NCBI GenBank assembly: GCA_003105015.1
Contig: PQAF01000028.1
Location: forward strand, 62,001-126,000
Length of the DNA stretch: 64,000 nucleotides
Direction of reading: 5' to 3'
Origin: Rhodocyclales bacterium
Lineage (GTDB): Bacteria; Pseudomonadota; Gammaproteobacteria; Burkholderiales; Rhodocyclaceae
Both the position numbers and the translations under genes were made by a program. Shown piece after piece: positions 8,595-17,073 of this stretch. Numbering within the stretch: the first letter of the stretch is position 1; each line of letters starts with the position of its first letter. Below the pieces are notes generated by a model. That model searched no databases. It saw nothing but the letters and a program-made list of their open reading frames with translations, and was not told where the DNA came from.

Positions 8595-9362
8595 ATGAGG
8601 ACCGCCTGTCTGATCGCAATCCTGGCCGTCGCGCCGCTCGGCGCGCCCGCGGCCGAACTGCCGCGCGGCGACTGCAAGCGCCCGGCGGCCCGCACCGACC
8701 TGTCCGCCTGCGACCTCTCCGGCGCCAAATTTGCCGGCAAGGATCTGCGCGGCGCCCGCTTCGCCGGCGCCAAGATGGAAAACGCCGACTTCCGCAAGGC
8801 GCGCCTCGACAACGCCGACTTCGGCGGCGCCAACGCCAAGTGGGCCAACTTCAGCAAGGCCAGCCTGAAGGCCGCCGATTTCCGCAAGGCCGATCTCTTC
8901 CATGCCATCTTCGACGAGGCCGACCTGTCCGACGCGCGCCTGAACGGCGCCAACCTGTTCGGCGCCAACCTCATCGACACCCGTGCCGCGCGGGCCGACT
9001 TTGCCGGCGCCCAGCTGAAGGACGTCCTGATGGAGGGCATCGACCTCTCCGGCGGCTCGATTCGCGGCTGCTACGCCTTCCGCGGCGTATTCTCCGGGGC
9101 GAAGCTGGTCGGCGCCGACCTGTCCGGCGCCGACCTCACCGGCGCCGCCGCCGAGAACGCCGATTTCACCAAGGCGAAGCTGGTCGGCACCCGGCTGCTC
9201 GGCGCCACCCTGCGCTTCGCCGTGTTCACCGAGGCCGACATGGCCGGCGCCGACTTCGCCAATGCCGACGTCTGGAGCGCCAACTTCGCCCTGGTGCGCA
9301 ACCGCCCGGCCTCGGTGCAGGAAGCCCTCATCGAGCCCTTCGTGGCGCGCGAACGGAAATGA
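8595..9362 (+). CDS. Secreted pentapeptide-repeat protein
   Basis: A 255-residue protein with an N-terminal signal peptide (residues 1-21, ending AAE). From about residue 30 to 235 it is built of repeats of the form A(D/N)(L/F)xx, for example ADFRKADLFHAIFDEADLSDARLNG in successive blocks. Such repeats fold into a right-handed square beta-helix used for protein binding; export points to the periplasm or surface. A strong ribosome site (GGGGGAGGGG) precedes the ATG. FadD begins 2 nt after its stop, so they are likely co-transcribed. No function can be assigned beyond a structural or binding role. Confidence 0.88.
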   Translation: MRTACLIAILAVAPLGAPAAELPRGDCKRPAARTDLSACDLSGAKFAGKDLRGARFAGAKMENADFRKARLDNADFGGANAKWANFSKASLKAADFRKADLFHAIFDEADLSDARLNGANLFGANLIDTRAARADFAGAQLKDVLMEGIDLSGGSIRGCYAFRGVFSGAKLVGADLSGADLTGAAAENADFTKAKLVGTRLLGATLRFAVFTEADMAGADFANADVWSANFALVRNRPASVQEALIEPFVARERK

Positions 9363-9363
9363 C

Positions 9364-11034
9364 ATGGAAAAGATCTGGCTGAACAGCTACTCGCCCGGCG
9401 TGCCGCACGAGATCGCGGTCGACGACCTCGGCTCGATCGGCGACACGTTCGAGGAAAGCGTGCGCCTGTACGGCGAGCGCACCGCCTTCGTCAGCGGCGC
9501 GGCCGGCGTCGGCATCACCTACCGCCAGCTCGACGCCCTCTCGCGCAACGTCGCGGCCTACCTGCAGTCGGTGCTGAAGCTGGCGCCGGGCAGCCGCGTC
9601 GCGCTGATGCTGCCGAACCTGCTGCAGTTCCCGGTCTGCCTGCTCGGCGCGCTGCGCGCCGGCTGCGTCGTGGTGAACGTCAATCCGCTGTACACCGCCC
9701 GCGAACTGGAGCACCAGCTCGCCGACTCGGGCGCCGAGGCCATCTTCATCCTCGAGAACATGGCGCACGTGCTGGAGAAGGCGATCGCCCGCACGGCGGT
9801 GCGCCATGTCGTCGTCACCGGCGTCGGCGACCTGCTCGGCTTCCCGAAGCGGCAGCTCGCCCACTTCGTCGTGCGGCGCGTGAAGAAGATGGTGCCGCCG
9901 TACTCCCTGCCCGGCGCGGTGTCCTTCGACGCCATGCTGGCCCGGGGCGCCGCCGCGCGCTTCGAGCCGGTCAAGGTGGCGCCGGACGACCTCGCCTTCC
10001 TGCAGTACACCGGCGGCACCACCGGCGTCTCCAAGGGCGCCATGCTCACCCATCGCAACCTGCTCGCCAACGCCCGCCAGGGCGCGGTGTGGAGCGATCC
10101 CTTCGTCGCCCCGGAGGTCGAGTACGTCCTCGTCACGGCGATTCCGCTCTACCACATCTTCGCGCTCGGCGCCGCCGTCGGCCACCTCGGGCGCGGCGGC
10201 GTGAACGTGCTGGTCTCCGACCCGCGCAACACCGGCGCCTTCGTCAAGGTGCTGGCGAAATACAGGTTCGTCGCGTTGCCGGCGGTGAACACCCTGTTCA
10301 ACAGCCTGGTGCACCACCCCGATTTTCCCAGGGTGGATTTCAGCCGCCTGAAGTTCGCCATCGGCGGCGGCGCGGCGGTGCAGCGCGCGGTGGCCGAGCG
10401 CTGGCAGCAGATCACCGGCGTGCCGCTGTGCGAGGGCTACGGCCTGACCGAATGCTCGCCCACCGTCACGGTCAACCCGCTCGACATCGCGGGCTACACC
10501 GGCTCGATCGGCCTGCCGGTGCCGTCCACCGACATCTCGATCCGCGATGAGGACGGCCGCGAACTGCCCGTCGACACCCCCGGCGAGCTGTGCGTGCGCG
10601 GGCCGCAGGTGATGAAGGGCTACTGGAACCGCCCCGACGAGACTGCCCGGGTCATGACGCCGGACGGCTACCTGCGCACCGGCGACGTCGCCGCCATCGA
10701 CGCGAAAGGCTTCGTCCGCATCGTCGACCGCAAGAAGGACCTGATCCTCGTCTCCGGCTTCAACGTGTACCCGAACGAGGTCGAGCAGGTCGTCGCCATG
10801 CACCCGCACGTGCTCGAGGCGGCGGCGGTCGGCGTGCCCGACGACGCCTCCGGCGAGGCGGTGAAGCTGTACGTGGTAAAAAAGGATCCCGCCCTGACTG
10901 CCGGGGCGCTGATCGCCCACTGCCGCGAATCGCTCACCGCCTACAAGGTGCCGCGGCTGGTCGAGTTCATCGACGAACTGCCGAAGAGCAACGTCGGCAA
11001 GGTGCTGCGCCGCGAACTGCGAGAGCGGCGCTGA
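9364..11034 (+). CDS. fadD: Long-chain fatty-acid-CoA ligase
   Basis: A 556-residue adenylate-forming enzyme that activates fatty acids to acyl-CoA with ATP. The P-loop-like motif YTGGTTGVSKGAM is at about residues 215-227, GYGLTECSP follows mid-protein, and YLRTGDVAAIDAKGFVRIVDRKKDLI marks the hinge. The final lysine motif is PKSNVGKVLRREL. The start chosen is MEKIWLNSY, the conserved FadD N-terminus; an upstream in-frame ATG at 9262 lies inside the pentapeptide gene. The protein probably works at the inner membrane and feeds the acyl-CoA dehydrogenases found at both ends of the window. Confidence 0.94.
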   Translation: MEKIWLNSYSPGVPHEIAVDDLGSIGDTFEESVRLYGERTAFVSGAAGVGITYRQLDALSRNVAAYLQSVLKLAPGSRVALMLPNLLQFPVCLLGALRAGCVVVNVNPLYTARELEHQLADSGAEAIFILENMAHVLEKAIARTAVRHVVVTGVGDLLGFPKRQLAHFVVRRVKKMVPPYSLPGAVSFDAMLARGAAARFEPVKVAPDDLAFLQYTGGTTGVSKGAMLTHRNLLANARQGAVWSDPFVAPEVEYVLVTAIPLYHIFALGAAVGHLGRGGVNVLVSDPRNTGAFVKVLAKYRFVALPAVNTLFNSLVHHPDFPRVDFSRLKFAIGGGAAVQRAVAERWQQITGVPLCEGYGLTECSPTVTVNPLDIAGYTGSIGLPVPSTDISIRDEDGRELPVDTPGELCVRGPQVMKGYWNRPDETARVMTPDGYLRTGDVAAIDAKGFVRIVDRKKDLILVSGFNVYPNEVEQVVAMHPHVLEAAAVGVPDDASGEAVKLYVVKKDPALTAGALIAHCRESLTAYKVPRLVEFIDELPKSNVGKVLRRELRERR

Positions 11035-11049
11035 GGCCAGTTAGCAGGT

Positions 11050-11084
11050 CTCCCCCTTTGAAAAAGGGGGAACAAGGGGGATTT
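11050..11084. repeat. CCCCCTTT/AAAGGGGG intergenic repeat
   Basis: TCCCCCTTTG followed by AAAAAGGGGGA and a second AGGGGGATTT. The same element occurs as facing pairs at 21336-21416 and 60968-61067. It can form a hairpin after fadD, within the leader of the glutathione transferase gene. Confidence 0.7.
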
Positions 11085-11136
11085 GATTCGCCGACCGAAC
11101 ATCGGCCTGTGCATCGCAACGCGAACGAGGAGTCAA

Positions 11137-11757
11137 ATGGAACACACGCTCACCCTCTACATCGACAGCAACTGGGTCAGCCCCTACGCCATGTGGGCCT
11201 ACGTCGCCCTCAAGGAAAAGCGGCTGCCCTTCGCGCTGCAGACGGTCGACCTCGCGGCCAAGCAGCACCGCGAGGCCGGCTACGAGCACCTCACCCTCAC
11301 CGGCAAGGTGCCGGCGCTGGTGCACGGCGATTTCGGACTGGCCGAATCCTCGGCCATCATCGAATACCTCGAGGACGTCTTTCCCTCGCCGGCCGTCTAC
11401 CCGTCCGACCTGCGCGAGCGCGCCCGCGCCCGCCAGCTGCAGGCCTGGCTGCGCAGCGACCTCGCCGCCCTGCGCGAGGAGCGGCCCACCACCGTCATCT
11501 TCCGCGCGCCGAGCGACAAGCCGCTCAGCGAGGCCGGCCGCGCCGCCGCCGACAAGCTCGTCCGCGTCGCCGCCAGCCTGCTCAGGGAGGGCGCCGACCA
11601 CCTCTTCGGCGCCTGGTGCATCGCCGACACCGAGCTCGCCCTCACGCTCAACCGCCTCGTCGCCAACGGCGACCCGGTGCCGGAGCGCCTCGTGCGCTAC
11701 GTGCAGGCGCAATGGGCGCGGCCCTCGGTGCAGGCGTGGCTGCGTCAGGAAGCCTGA
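11137..11757 (+). CDS. yfcF: Glutathione transferase, YfcF type
   Basis: A 206-residue two-domain GST. The thioredoxin-like N-domain has SPYAMWAYVALKEK, GKVPALVHGDFGLAESSAIIEYLEDVF. The helical C-domain has RARARQLQAWLRSDLAALREERPTT and WCIADTELALTLNRLV, which closely follow E. coli YfcF as recalled. YfcF has GSH transferase and peroxidase activities linked to oxidative-stress resistance. The ATG at 11137 is chosen over 11083 because it has a GAGGAG ribosome site and matches the family start. The upstream stretch is dispersed repeat. Confidence 0.92.
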   Translation: MEHTLTLYIDSNWVSPYAMWAYVALKEKRLPFALQTVDLAAKQHREAGYEHLTLTGKVPALVHGDFGLAESSAIIEYLEDVFPSPAVYPSDLRERARARQLQAWLRSDLAALREERPTTVIFRAPSDKPLSEAGRAAADKLVRVAASLLREGADHLFGAWCIADTELALTLNRLVANGDPVPERLVRYVQAQWARPSVQAWLRQEA

Positions 11758-11765
11758 GCGACGGA

Positions 11766-11789
11766 AAAGTCAGTCGCTGCGGCACGGCG
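11766..11789 (+). repeat. 24-bp REP-like repeat, intergenic
   Basis: AAAGTCAGTCGCTG, CGGC, ACGGCG, located between the convergent yfcF and MBL-fold genes. One of the variants with GCTG in place of CCCG. Confidence 0.7.
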
Positions 11790-11840
11790 GAGGGCCGGAC
11801 GACAGCCCTGCCGGCCGTACCCTCGCGGCTTCCGCCCCGG

Positions 11841-12599
11841 CTATGCCGCCACGGCGGCCAAGGTGGCCGGGGCGGCTGAAGTGACCGCGCGCGCCAGCTC
11901 GCGCAGCAGCGCACCGCCGTCGCCGCGCCAGGCGCTGCCGTGCATGCAGGCCAGCGTCTGCGGCTTCTCGCCGGCCAGCCGGTGCAGGATGGCGGCGGTG
12001 TCCGGCGCATGCGCGAAATAGTCCATCGGCTGACGGAAGGCTTCGCTGGGGGCCAGGATGTCGGCTTCCGTCAGCGCCACCTCGCCGCCGCCCGGCTGCG
12101 TGAACAGGTCACCGCAGAAGAAGGTGCGGGTGGATACCTCCATCATCAGCCCGCAATCCCAGCCGTGCGGCGTGTGCGGCGTGTCGAACCAGCGCATCGT
12201 GTGGCGGCCCAGCGCGAGCAGCTCGCCGTCGGCCATCGCCCGCGGTTCGTGGTCCGCCAGGTCGTTCATCGACACCATGGCGGCGACCTGGCTGCACAGC
12301 GGCACGGCGCGCGGGGCCAGCGCGAGGAATTCGTTCATCGCGCCGCATTCGTCGGCCTCCACGTGCGACAGGCCGACATAGCGCAGCCGTTCGGGCGCGA
12401 GCACGCGGCCGATGGCCTCGCTCACCAGCGGGAACAGCTTGCGCGGCCCGGTGTGGAAGAGCAGCGGCTCGTCGTCCGCCACCAGGTACTGGTTGAAGCT
12501 GAACGCCGCGCCGTCCGGGAAGCGGATCGGCGTGTTGATGCGGTAGATGCCCTCGGCGATCTCGTGGATATTGGTGCCCGACTGGGTGTTGGTGATCAT
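11841..12599 (-). CDS. MBL-fold metallo-hydrolase (ODP-like)
   Basis: A 252-residue metallo-beta-lactamase-fold protein. Candidate metal ligands are seen in LSHVEADECGA (H-x-E-x-D, the flavodiiron/ODP pattern rather than the classical HxHxDH), FCGDLF, and CMHGSAW near the C-terminus. That pattern suggests a diiron site able to bind oxygen or NO, or a hydrolase of unknown substrate. The start MITNTQSG is supported by an AGGAGG ribosome site and is shorter than the longest open frame. It is divergent from the sigma-factor gene. Confidence 0.82.
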   Translation of the reverse strand: MITNTQSGTNIHEIAEGIYRINTPIRFPDGAAFSFNQYLVADDEPLLFHTGPRKLFPLVSEAIGRVLAPERLRYVGLSHVEADECGAMNEFLALAPRAVPLCSQVAAMVSMNDLADHEPRAMADGELLALGRHTMRWFDTPHTPHGWDCGLMMEVSTRTFFCGDLFTQPGGGEVALTEADILAPSEAFRQPMDYFAHAPDTAAILHRLAGEKPQTLACMHGSAWRGDGGALLRELARAVTSAAPATLAAVAA

Positions 12600-12693
12600 G
12601 GGTCCTCCTGTTGTAAAGACAGCAGGAAGTGTCGCCAGCCGGCGGATCGTTACAGTCTTTTTTGCGGGCGGTCCGGCGCTATACTTTGATGCC

Positions 12694-13275
12694 ATGGACT
12701 GGATGAGCTCCGGCACGGATGACATCGAGGAGGCGCAGCTGGCCCGCCGCATCGCCGAGGCCCCGGCCGGCGAGGCGGTGGACGCCGAGGGCCGCCTGTA
12801 CCGCCTGCTGGCGCCGCGCGCGCGCCGCTACGGCCTGCGCCATCTGCGCGACGAGCATGCCGCCGCCGACCTGATGCAGCACGTCATGGCGCTGACCATC
12901 GAGCAGCTGCGCAGCGGGGCGCTGCGCGAACCGGAGCGCGTCGTCTCGTTCGTGCTCGGCGCCTGCCGCATGACGGTGCTGGAGATGCGCCGCGGCGGAC
13001 GCCGCCGCGAGGCCTTGCTGGAGAACTATGGCGATTCATTGTCCATCGCCGACATCGCCGAGCCGCATCGGCTCGACCACGAGCGCGTGGCCGACTGCCT
13101 GCAGCGCCTGCCCGAGCGCGAGCGCTCCGTGCTCGTCATGAGCTTCTACGAAGACCGGCCCTCGGACGACGTGGCCGGCATGCTCGGCCTGAGCCCCGGC
13201 AACGTGCGCGTGATCCGCCATCGGGGCATCGCGAAACTGCGCACCTGCGTCGAATCCGGAAGGAGGCGCCCATGA
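12694..13275 (+). CDS. RNA polymerase sigma-70-type factor, ECF-like
   Basis: A 193-residue protein. The region-2-like part contains LYRLLAPRARRYGLRHLRDEHAAADLMQHVMAL. A region-4 helix-turn-helix spans LQRLPERERSVLVMSFYEDRPSDDVAGMLGLSPGNVRVIRHRGIAKLR. This is the layout of an extracytoplasmic-function sigma factor, although region 2 is divergent. The stop overlaps the following gene in ATGA, and that protein carries a zinc anti-sigma motif, so the two are probably a sigma/anti-sigma pair. A TATACT sequence at 12680-12685 is close to the start, but no matching -35 is seen. Confidence 0.86.
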   Translation: MDWMSSGTDDIEEAQLARRIAEAPAGEAVDAEGRLYRLLAPRARRYGLRHLRDEHAAADLMQHVMALTIEQLRSGALREPERVVSFVLGACRMTVLEMRRGGRRREALLENYGDSLSIADIAEPHRLDHERVADCLQRLPERERSVLVMSFYEDRPSDDVAGMLGLSPGNVRVIRHRGIAKLRTCVESGRRRP

Positions 13276-13850
13276 CGCCCACAGCCACCCTCGAGCACCC
13301 CAGCTTCGACGACCTGCTGCACTACTGGTTCGGCGACGCCGACGAGGCCGCAACCGACGCCATCGACGCCCACCTGTTCGGCTGCGACGCCTGCGGCGCG
13401 CAGGTCGACCGCATCGCCGCCCTGGCGCGCGGCGTGCGCGACGCCTTCGCCGCGGGGCTCCTCGGCGTCGTCGTCAGCCCGCGCTTCGTCGACCGGCTCG
13501 CCGAGCGGGGGCTGCGGGTGCGCGAATACCGGGTGCCGCTCAACGGCAGCGTCAACTGCACGGTGGCCGGGGAGGACGATGTCCTCGTCGGGCGGCTGCA
13601 GGTGCCGCTGCAGGGCGTGCAGCGGCTCGATGCCGCCACCGACGTCACGCTGGGCGGCGATACCGAATGGCTGCGCGACATCCCGTTCGATGCCGCCAGC
13701 GGGGAGGTGGTGTTCATGTCCAGGCTCGCCGAAGTGCGCAGGATGCCGGCCCATGAAATGCGCGTGCGCCTGCTGTCGGTCGAAGGCCAGGGCCTGCGCG
13801 AGATCGGGCACTTCACCTTCCGGCATACCCCGCCGGCCGCGCCCCGGTAG
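13272..13850 (+). CDS. Putative zinc-binding anti-sigma factor
   Basis: A 192-residue soluble protein. It begins with a helix and then HLFGCDACG, giving H34-x3-C38-x2-C41, the zinc-binding anti-sigma (ZAS) signature. No membrane segment follows, so it would act in the cytoplasm, unlike RsgI- or RseA-type proteins. The remaining about 150 residues are beta-rich and not recognised. The 4-nt overlap with the sigma factor fits an obligate partner. ZAS proteins often sense thiol oxidation, which would suit the neighbouring glutathione transferase; that is inference. Confidence 0.75.
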   Translation: MTPTATLEHPSFDDLLHYWFGDADEAATDAIDAHLFGCDACGAQVDRIAALARGVRDAFAAGLLGVVVSPRFVDRLAERGLRVREYRVPLNGSVNCTVAGEDDVLVGRLQVPLQGVQRLDAATDVTLGGDTEWLRDIPFDAASGEVVFMSRLAEVRRMPAHEMRVRLLSVEGQGLREIGHFTFRHTPPAAPR

Positions 13851-13896
13851 CGGCGGCACGGCGCATGGGCGCGGGCGAGGGGAGGGCGAAGCCGCA

Positions 13897-14283
13897 ATGC
13901 GGAAAGTGATCCTCCTCGGCCTGATCCTGGGCGCCGCGGTCAGCGGCCTGTCGCTGCCGCTGACGGGCCAGCGCGAGGCCTTCGACGCCAGCCCCGCCTA
14001 CTACCTCACCGCCGCCTTCCTCGCCGGCGCGCTGGCGACCCTGCCGGCGCCGCGCTTCTGGTGGCTCGCCGTCTTCGCCGTCTTCCTCGGCGAGCACGCC
14101 TGGTACGCCGCCGCCTATCCCGACATGCGGCCCTGGGTCCTCTTCGGCCTGGTCATCAACGCCATCGTCCCGACCTGGTGGTCGGCCGCCGTGGGCGCGC
14201 TGCTGGTGTACCTGGGGGCGCGTGCCGCGAGGCGTTACTCGCAGTCGCGTCGCCCTGATGTGCCGCGGGAAGATCGGCGCTGA
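13897..14283 (+). CDS. Small membrane protein of unknown function
   Basis: A 128-residue protein. It has a hydrophobic N-terminus (VILLGLILGAAVSGLSLPL) and two or three further membrane segments, then a charged Arg-rich tail. It follows the anti-sigma gene by 46 nt on the same strand and may belong to the same transcript. No family was recognised. It is the last GC-rich gene before the lower-GC island. Confidence 0.65.
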   Translation: MRKVILLGLILGAAVSGLSLPLTGQREAFDASPAYYLTAAFLAGALATLPAPRFWWLAVFAVFLGEHAWYAAAYPDMRPWVLFGLVINAIVPTWWSAAVGALLVYLGARAARRYSQSRRPDVPREDRR

Positions 14284-14344
14284 GCCGGCGCGTGCCTCGA
14301 TTCCGATTTGAAGGCGTGAGGGCGCTTACTGAGTGCGTAACGGA

Positions 14345-14368
14345 AAAGTCAGTCGCTGGGATACGGCG
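14345..14368 (+). repeat. 24-bp REP-like repeat at island edge
   Basis: AAAGTCAGTCGCTG, GGAT, ACGGCG. It marks the left edge of the lower-GC segment 14330-17070. Confidence 0.7.
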
Positions 14369-14382
14369 GAAGGCTGGAACTC

Positions 14383-14399
14383 GGCCGAAGCGGAAGTTC
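14383..14399 (+). repeat. 17-bp element GGCCGAAGCGGAAGTTC
   Basis: The same motif recurs at 33070-33086 (GGCCTGAGCGGAAGTTC) and, inverted, at 35063-35079. All three copies sit at borders of lower-GC accessory segments next to a REP-like repeat. The rest of 14400-14498 holds nothing recognised. Confidence 0.55.
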
Positions 14400-14498
14400 G
14401 GCATCTGACAGAGCGGACGTTCAATGGCAGATCGAACAAAAGGCCGCCGGCTCTTTCACGAATCCCCCTTTGGCCTGAGGACCTACCGAAGTCACCTA

Positions 14499-15191
14499 TC
14501 AACCCTGCCCTATGACCTCGCGGGTTACTTTTCCGCGTTCCGTTACCCAGAATATGTTGCAACCGAAAAACGCCAGGGTACTGTGGGCACGTTTAACAAG
14601 GCTCTCGTACGTAGCGAACCCAATTGGTAATCCTAAGGCTAGCTTAGCTGTTGGGTTTTTGTCTTTGTAGAGCGCTAAATCAAGCAGCGCACCTGCGAAC
14701 CAGTGACGGGCCTGAGTGTTTGAACTCTTTTCTGGGAAACCTTTAACGGACACCCACAGGGGCAGACCGTCAATGTCGATGGCTTCAATATCTATCCCCT
14801 GCTCGCGAATAGCGGTGTTTGCCTCCGACTGGATAGAAACGTTCGACGCCTTCAGGTAACGCACAATTTCAGTCTGAACGTGGCCTTCCCAATACCACGG
14901 TTTGCTAGACGACGAAGTGTTTGACGCCACCGACGCAACAATTGCATTCGCCCTTATCTTGGGGAATTGACGCACTTTTGAAACCAAGGCGTTAACAATT
15001 TTCATTCGACCACATGCCTCGCAACGTTCGGTTAGGCGAGAAATTAGCTTCTTTCCCCTCAGAACATTGCACGCTTGGCAAACGGACTGTCTTGGCTTTA
15101 CTTCTGTAATTTCGGAGAGGCAGTCGTCGCAGAGCCGTCGCCCTGAAGCAAGCGATTCGAGTAACTTGTCTTGGCGAGACATCATAGACAT
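14499..15191 (-). CDS. Zinc-finger protein with nuclease-like domain (accessory)
   Basis: A 230-residue protein whose codon use and GC differ from the neighbours. The N-terminal third has three CxxC pairs (C21/C24, C38/C41, C57/C60), likely zinc ribbons. The C-terminal part has WEGHVQTEIVRYL (E102), GIDIEA (D134) and LWVSVKG (K150), spaced like the E...D...xxK core of PD-(D/E)xK nucleases. However, the residue before K is V/S, not the usual E or Q. It may be a DNA-processing or defence enzyme, or an inactive relative. It is the first of four minus-strand genes in the island. Function not established. Confidence 0.65.
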   Translation of the reverse strand: MSMMSRQDKLLESLASGRRLCDDCLSEITEVKPRQSVCQACNVLRGKKLISRLTERCEACGRMKIVNALVSKVRQFPKIRANAIVASVASNTSSSSKPWYWEGHVQTEIVRYLKASNVSIQSEANTAIREQGIDIEAIDIDGLPLWVSVKGFPEKSSNTQARHWFAGALLDLALYKDKNPTAKLALGLPIGFATYESLVKRAHSTLAFFGCNIFWVTERGKVTREVIGQG

Positions 15192-15252
15192 AGGATCACG
15201 GTTGCGTTAAGACGATCTCACATCTTGCAGGTAGATTAACCCAGAATAAGTT

Positions 15253-15414
15253 TCAAGGCCCACCCTCACTACGAAGCATCCACTTTCTCGCCCTATCTAC
15301 TATCCACCCCAAGGCCAGTGCGCAAGGCATTAACCACCACATACCCTGCAGGAACGATAGTAGGGTGCCAAAGATCATCAAAGCAAAAAACATCCCCGAG
15401 AAAAAGCTACGCAT
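15253..15414 (-). CDS. Possible 53-residue membrane protein
   Basis: A short minus-strand frame begins with ATG at 15412-15414 and ends TGA at 15253-15255. The product is MRSFFSGMFFALMIFGTLLS followed by FLQGMWWLMPCALALGWIVD and a basic tail RARKWMLRSE. This gives one or two hydrophobic helices and a positive-inside C-terminus. A GGA about 9 nt upstream could serve as ribosome site. It lies between the zinc-finger gene and the transglycosylase gene on the same strand. The remaining 15415-15664 shows no further gene. It could be spurious, but its composition is that of a real small membrane protein. Confidence 0.45.
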   Translation of the reverse strand: MRSFFSGMFFALMIFGTLLSFLQGMWWLMPCALALGWIVDRARKWMLRSEGGP

Positions 15415-15664
15415 AAGCCATCCGCTCGATGAGCGCTGTTCCTGAACACATGCTCTTTACGGTAACTGACCAGAGGCTCACTGGGTGAGCCCCACCAAGC
15501 TCTCTTGATTACCCTCAAATATTACATGTGGCGGCTTCTAGCCGATATTACGCACAGGTTCCATCGAATATCCGCTTAGGCCGAGTTTGAGACGAACCTT
15601 ACAGGCTGGATTTCGGCCCAGGCGGAAGTAACAACTACGAAGGGCCGGGCATTTTATGTTCGGT

Positions 15665-16336
15665 TCATGGCGCGCGCTGAATCATTCGCGGCACATGCGG
15701 CCTGCTGTTAGCTGAACCACGAAGACGACCTTCGATATAGCGCACGCGTCGTTGAATAGTTTGATGCCATTCCGGTGAGGGTGACAGCGATTCTGGGTAC
15801 TTTAATCGAGCAACCATTTGCATCACATTGATTTGCGTTGCACCCCGCAATTCTGAACCGCAGCATCGCATCAATGCTGAAACACCGTATTGCCCAGTGC
15901 CATAGAAGGCTATTGAGAGGTAAGCCTTAGCAATTGCGTCCTTTGGTCGAAGGGACGACAACGCTATCGCAAGAATTTGTTCCCAATATTTGCGACGTAT
16001 CGTCCTTTCGTAGCGACCCAAGACAACTCTCACGAGTTGTTGCTCGATTGTGCTTGCTCCCTGTATTTTGCCTGTTCGTACCCAAACAATCATGACACGC
16101 AAGATGGCAATCGGATCAACACCAGGATGAAACGCGCTTCTATGATCTTCTGCAGCTACCAATGTGGTTACGAATCGATCCGGAAGGAACGGAGCGGTGT
16201 CGATCACGGCTAGGCAGCGCTGAAGGTCATCTCTAAATTCGCGAACCTTGAGGAGCGCCATGGCGTAGGAAAGCGCAATCAGCGGTGAAGCTAGGATGCG
16301 GATTACTCCTTTAGTTAAAAGGGCTCGCGTTGCCAT
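15665..16336 (-). CDS. Stand-alone GT51 peptidoglycan transglycosylase-like protein
   Basis: A 223-residue protein with an N-terminal hydrophobic helix (about 11-30) and a GT51 lysozyme-like core: AAEDHRSAFHPGVD (catalytic Glu63), QGASTIEQQLVRVVL (92-106) and RTIRRKYWEQ with the second Glu119. The family polymerises lipid II glycan chains on the periplasmic face. There is no transpeptidase domain, as in MtgA, but sequence and context differ from housekeeping mtgA. It overlaps the upstream membrane protein by 22 nt, suggesting co-translation. It lies in a lower-GC segment, so acquisition by transfer is likely. Confidence 0.8.
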   Translation of the reverse strand: MATRALLTKGVIRILASPLIALSYAMALLKVREFRDDLQRCLAVIDTAPFLPDRFVTTLVAAEDHRSAFHPGVDPIAILRVMIVWVRTGKIQGASTIEQQLVRVVLGRYERTIRRKYWEQILAIALSSLRPKDAIAKAYLSIAFYGTGQYGVSALMRCCGSELRGATQINVMQMVARLKYPESLSPSPEWHQTIQRRVRYIEGRLRGSANSRPHVPRMIQRAP

Positions 16337-16809
16337 CTCGCCAAACCTTCCTGATCCGCAACCATTGATGCGAACTTGCCACTCATCGTGTCGGCACCTG
16401 TTACAACCAAGTCGTAATAGTGGGTTGACTCGCGTCCGTGACCATCTTCAACCACGTGAAGGTAAATCTTGTCTCGACCAAGATATCTCTTCTCCACGTA
16501 ACCAGATATGGTCGCCCGTGTGCGATTTGCTCCTACGAAAGTACGCTCGCCGTTTGAGGATTTCTCGTAAATTTTCTCTGCAGTACCTTCAATCTTGTTT
16601 CCCTCACGCCACAGCATCACCAAATACCGAAGAATCATGCCTGCATACGGCTTATAGGCTGTGTTATTAGTTAATTGTTCAAGGTACCAACGGCCGGTCA
16701 AATACGGAGGGGGAAACCACTTCTCCTTAGCAAGAAAGAATAGGAGCGCTAAGATAATGCCACCCACAACCGTAGCTATTAGATCGGACAAAAAGCTTAC
16801 GAAGCTCAT
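16315..16809 (-). CDS. Membrane-anchored protein of unknown function
   Basis: A 164-residue protein starting MSFVSFLSDLIATVVGGIIL: one N-terminal membrane helix, then LAKEKWFPPPYLTGRWYLEQ and a beta-rich soluble domain (IEGTAEKIYEK, RTRATISGYVEKRYLGRDKI, SGKFASMV). The domain looks like a small barrel, perhaps lipocalin-like, but no family is assigned. A longer frame to 17073 exists, but its N-terminal 88 residues lack coding character. The gene overlaps the GT51 gene downstream, so the pair may act together at the envelope. 16810-17073 holds no convincing gene. Confidence 0.6.
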   Translation of the reverse strand: MSFVSFLSDLIATVVGGIILALLFFLAKEKWFPPPYLTGRWYLEQLTNNTAYKPYAGMILRYLVMLWREGNKIEGTAEKIYEKSSNGERTFVGANRTRATISGYVEKRYLGRDKIYLHVVEDGHGRESTHYYDLVVTGADTMSGKFASMVADQEGLARWQREPF

Positions 16810-17073
16810 CGCAATAATCCCAGCGAAATGTAATTTGACGAACCCATGATTCCGAATATGATTCACTCTCTCGAAAATTATGCGCCTGTTATATATCGAC
16901 ACGCAAGGCGCGTTGCTTGGCAGCTTTCGATTATGGACTCGATGATCAGTTATTGACGATGCCCCTAGCGGCCTCTCCTGGCCGAAGGTGGACCTTCCGC
17001 TCGTGTATATCGAATGACTCCTTCGGCCGAGAACCTGACAATTCCCGCTGCGCTCCATCAAAACGCCTGACAA

